This document shows positions 5,682 through 5,814 of a stretch of DNA of 5,814 nucleotides, piece after piece. The stretch comes from RUG12395 sp034178705 (GTDB taxonomy: Bacteria; Bacillota; Clostridia; Oscillospirales; CAG-272). The position numbers and the translations under genes are program-made. The notes under the pieces were generated by a model. That model saw only the letters and a list, made by a program, of their open reading frames with translations, did no database searches and was not told the DNA's origin. Numbering within the stretch: position 1 is the stretch's first letter; every line of letters begins with the position of its first letter. The stretch spans positions 1 through 5,814 of the forward strand of contig JAXFQY010000111.1 in NCBI GenBank assembly GCA_034178705.1, read 5' to 3'.

Positions 5682-5710
5682 ATTATATCACATATAAACC
5701 TTCCGAACAA
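5682..5710 (-). promoter_or_regulatory. Extended -10 promoter of the membrane protein gene
   Basis: On the minus strand, TG (5690-5689), one base, then TATAAT (5687-5682) make a perfect extended -10. The -35, TTGTTC (5710-5705), matches only TTG, at a 17-bp spacing. Transcription would begin near 5675, just before the AAGGAG ribosome binding site at 5670-5665, so the leader is very short. Confidence 0.7.
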
Positions 5711-5730
5711 TAAATCAACAGTTTCATTTG

Positions 5731-5747
5731 TTCAACGCGCAGTTGAA
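5731..5747. repeat. Short inverted repeat upstream of the membrane protein promoter
   Basis: TTCAAC (5731-5736) and GTTGAA (5742-5747) form a perfect 6-bp inverted repeat with a 5-bp centre, 20 bp upstream of the -35 box. It could be an operator; nothing else supports this. I see no gene in the last 100 bases of the window. Confidence 0.35.
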
Positions 5748-5814
5748 GGCATTATAGGGATGGAAACATTCCCTTATCACTATTCCCTATTAGCAATTAC
5801 CTAAATTTCGTACA

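Noticed and set aside
5705..5733. GAACAA/TTGTTC pair near the membrane protein promoter as a further TetR operator
   Set aside because: Only the GAACAAT core matches the TetR sites; the rest of the 16-bp motif is absent, so the likeness is probably chance in A+T-rich DNA.
5755..5790. Repeated TAGGGA/TCCCTA blocks at the right edge as a mobile-element end or CRISPR repeat
   Set aside because: The blocks are 5-6 bp, irregularly spaced and cut off by the window edge, with no spacers or associated genes.

Overview
The window looks like chromosomal DNA from a low-to-mid G+C Gram-positive bacterium, most likely a clostridial (Bacillota) gut or rumen organism. The grounds are the consensus sigma-A promoters (TTGACA-N17-TATAAT type), AGGAG-type ribosome binding sites, intrinsic hairpin-plus-T terminators, a CCA-encoding tRNA, and the style of the AraC, TetR and methyltransferase proteins. 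I cannot name a species.

Layout. (1) Positions 1-1571, minus strand: a two-gene operon of a DUF4097-type beta-repeat lipoprotein followed, through an ATGA overlap, by an AlkD-family DNA alkylation repair protein that runs off the left edge. Its promoter (1615-1643) matches the consensus hexamers exactly. (2) Positions 1677-2473, plus strand: an AraC-family regulator transcribed divergently, with an inverted repeat between the two -35 boxes. (3) Positions 2558-2706: a complete tRNA-Gly(TCC) unit with its own extended -10 promoter and terminator. (4) Positions 2707-3030: no gene, but a strong promoter-like sequence followed by hairpins and a T8 run, possibly a short RNA. (5) Positions 3031-4518: a TetR repressor and a class I SAM-dependent methyltransferase in one operon. 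Two perfectly mirrored 16-bp operator-like sites are built into its promoter, one filling the -35/-10 spacer and one covering the expected start of transcription. (6) Positions 4519-5031: no recognisable intact gene, with a possible protein-coding relic near the end. (7) Positions 5032-5156: two strong terminators. (8) Positions 5188-5664, minus strand: a small two-helix membrane protein, A+T-richer than the left half, whose ribosome binding site points to an ATG in the wrong frame. This suggests a one-base frameshift at a T6 run.

How the parts work together: the TetR/methyltransferase pair is the clearest regulatory module and is predicted to be an autorepressed, ligand-induced cassette. The lipoprotein/AlkD operon and the AraC gene share a control region, so AraC may regulate the divergent operon; that is inference. 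I found no transposase, CRISPR array or rRNA. I do not see a convincing new multi-gene system; the points most worth checking are the TetR operator geometry, the frameshift at 5631-5636 and the candidate short transcript at 2938-3010.
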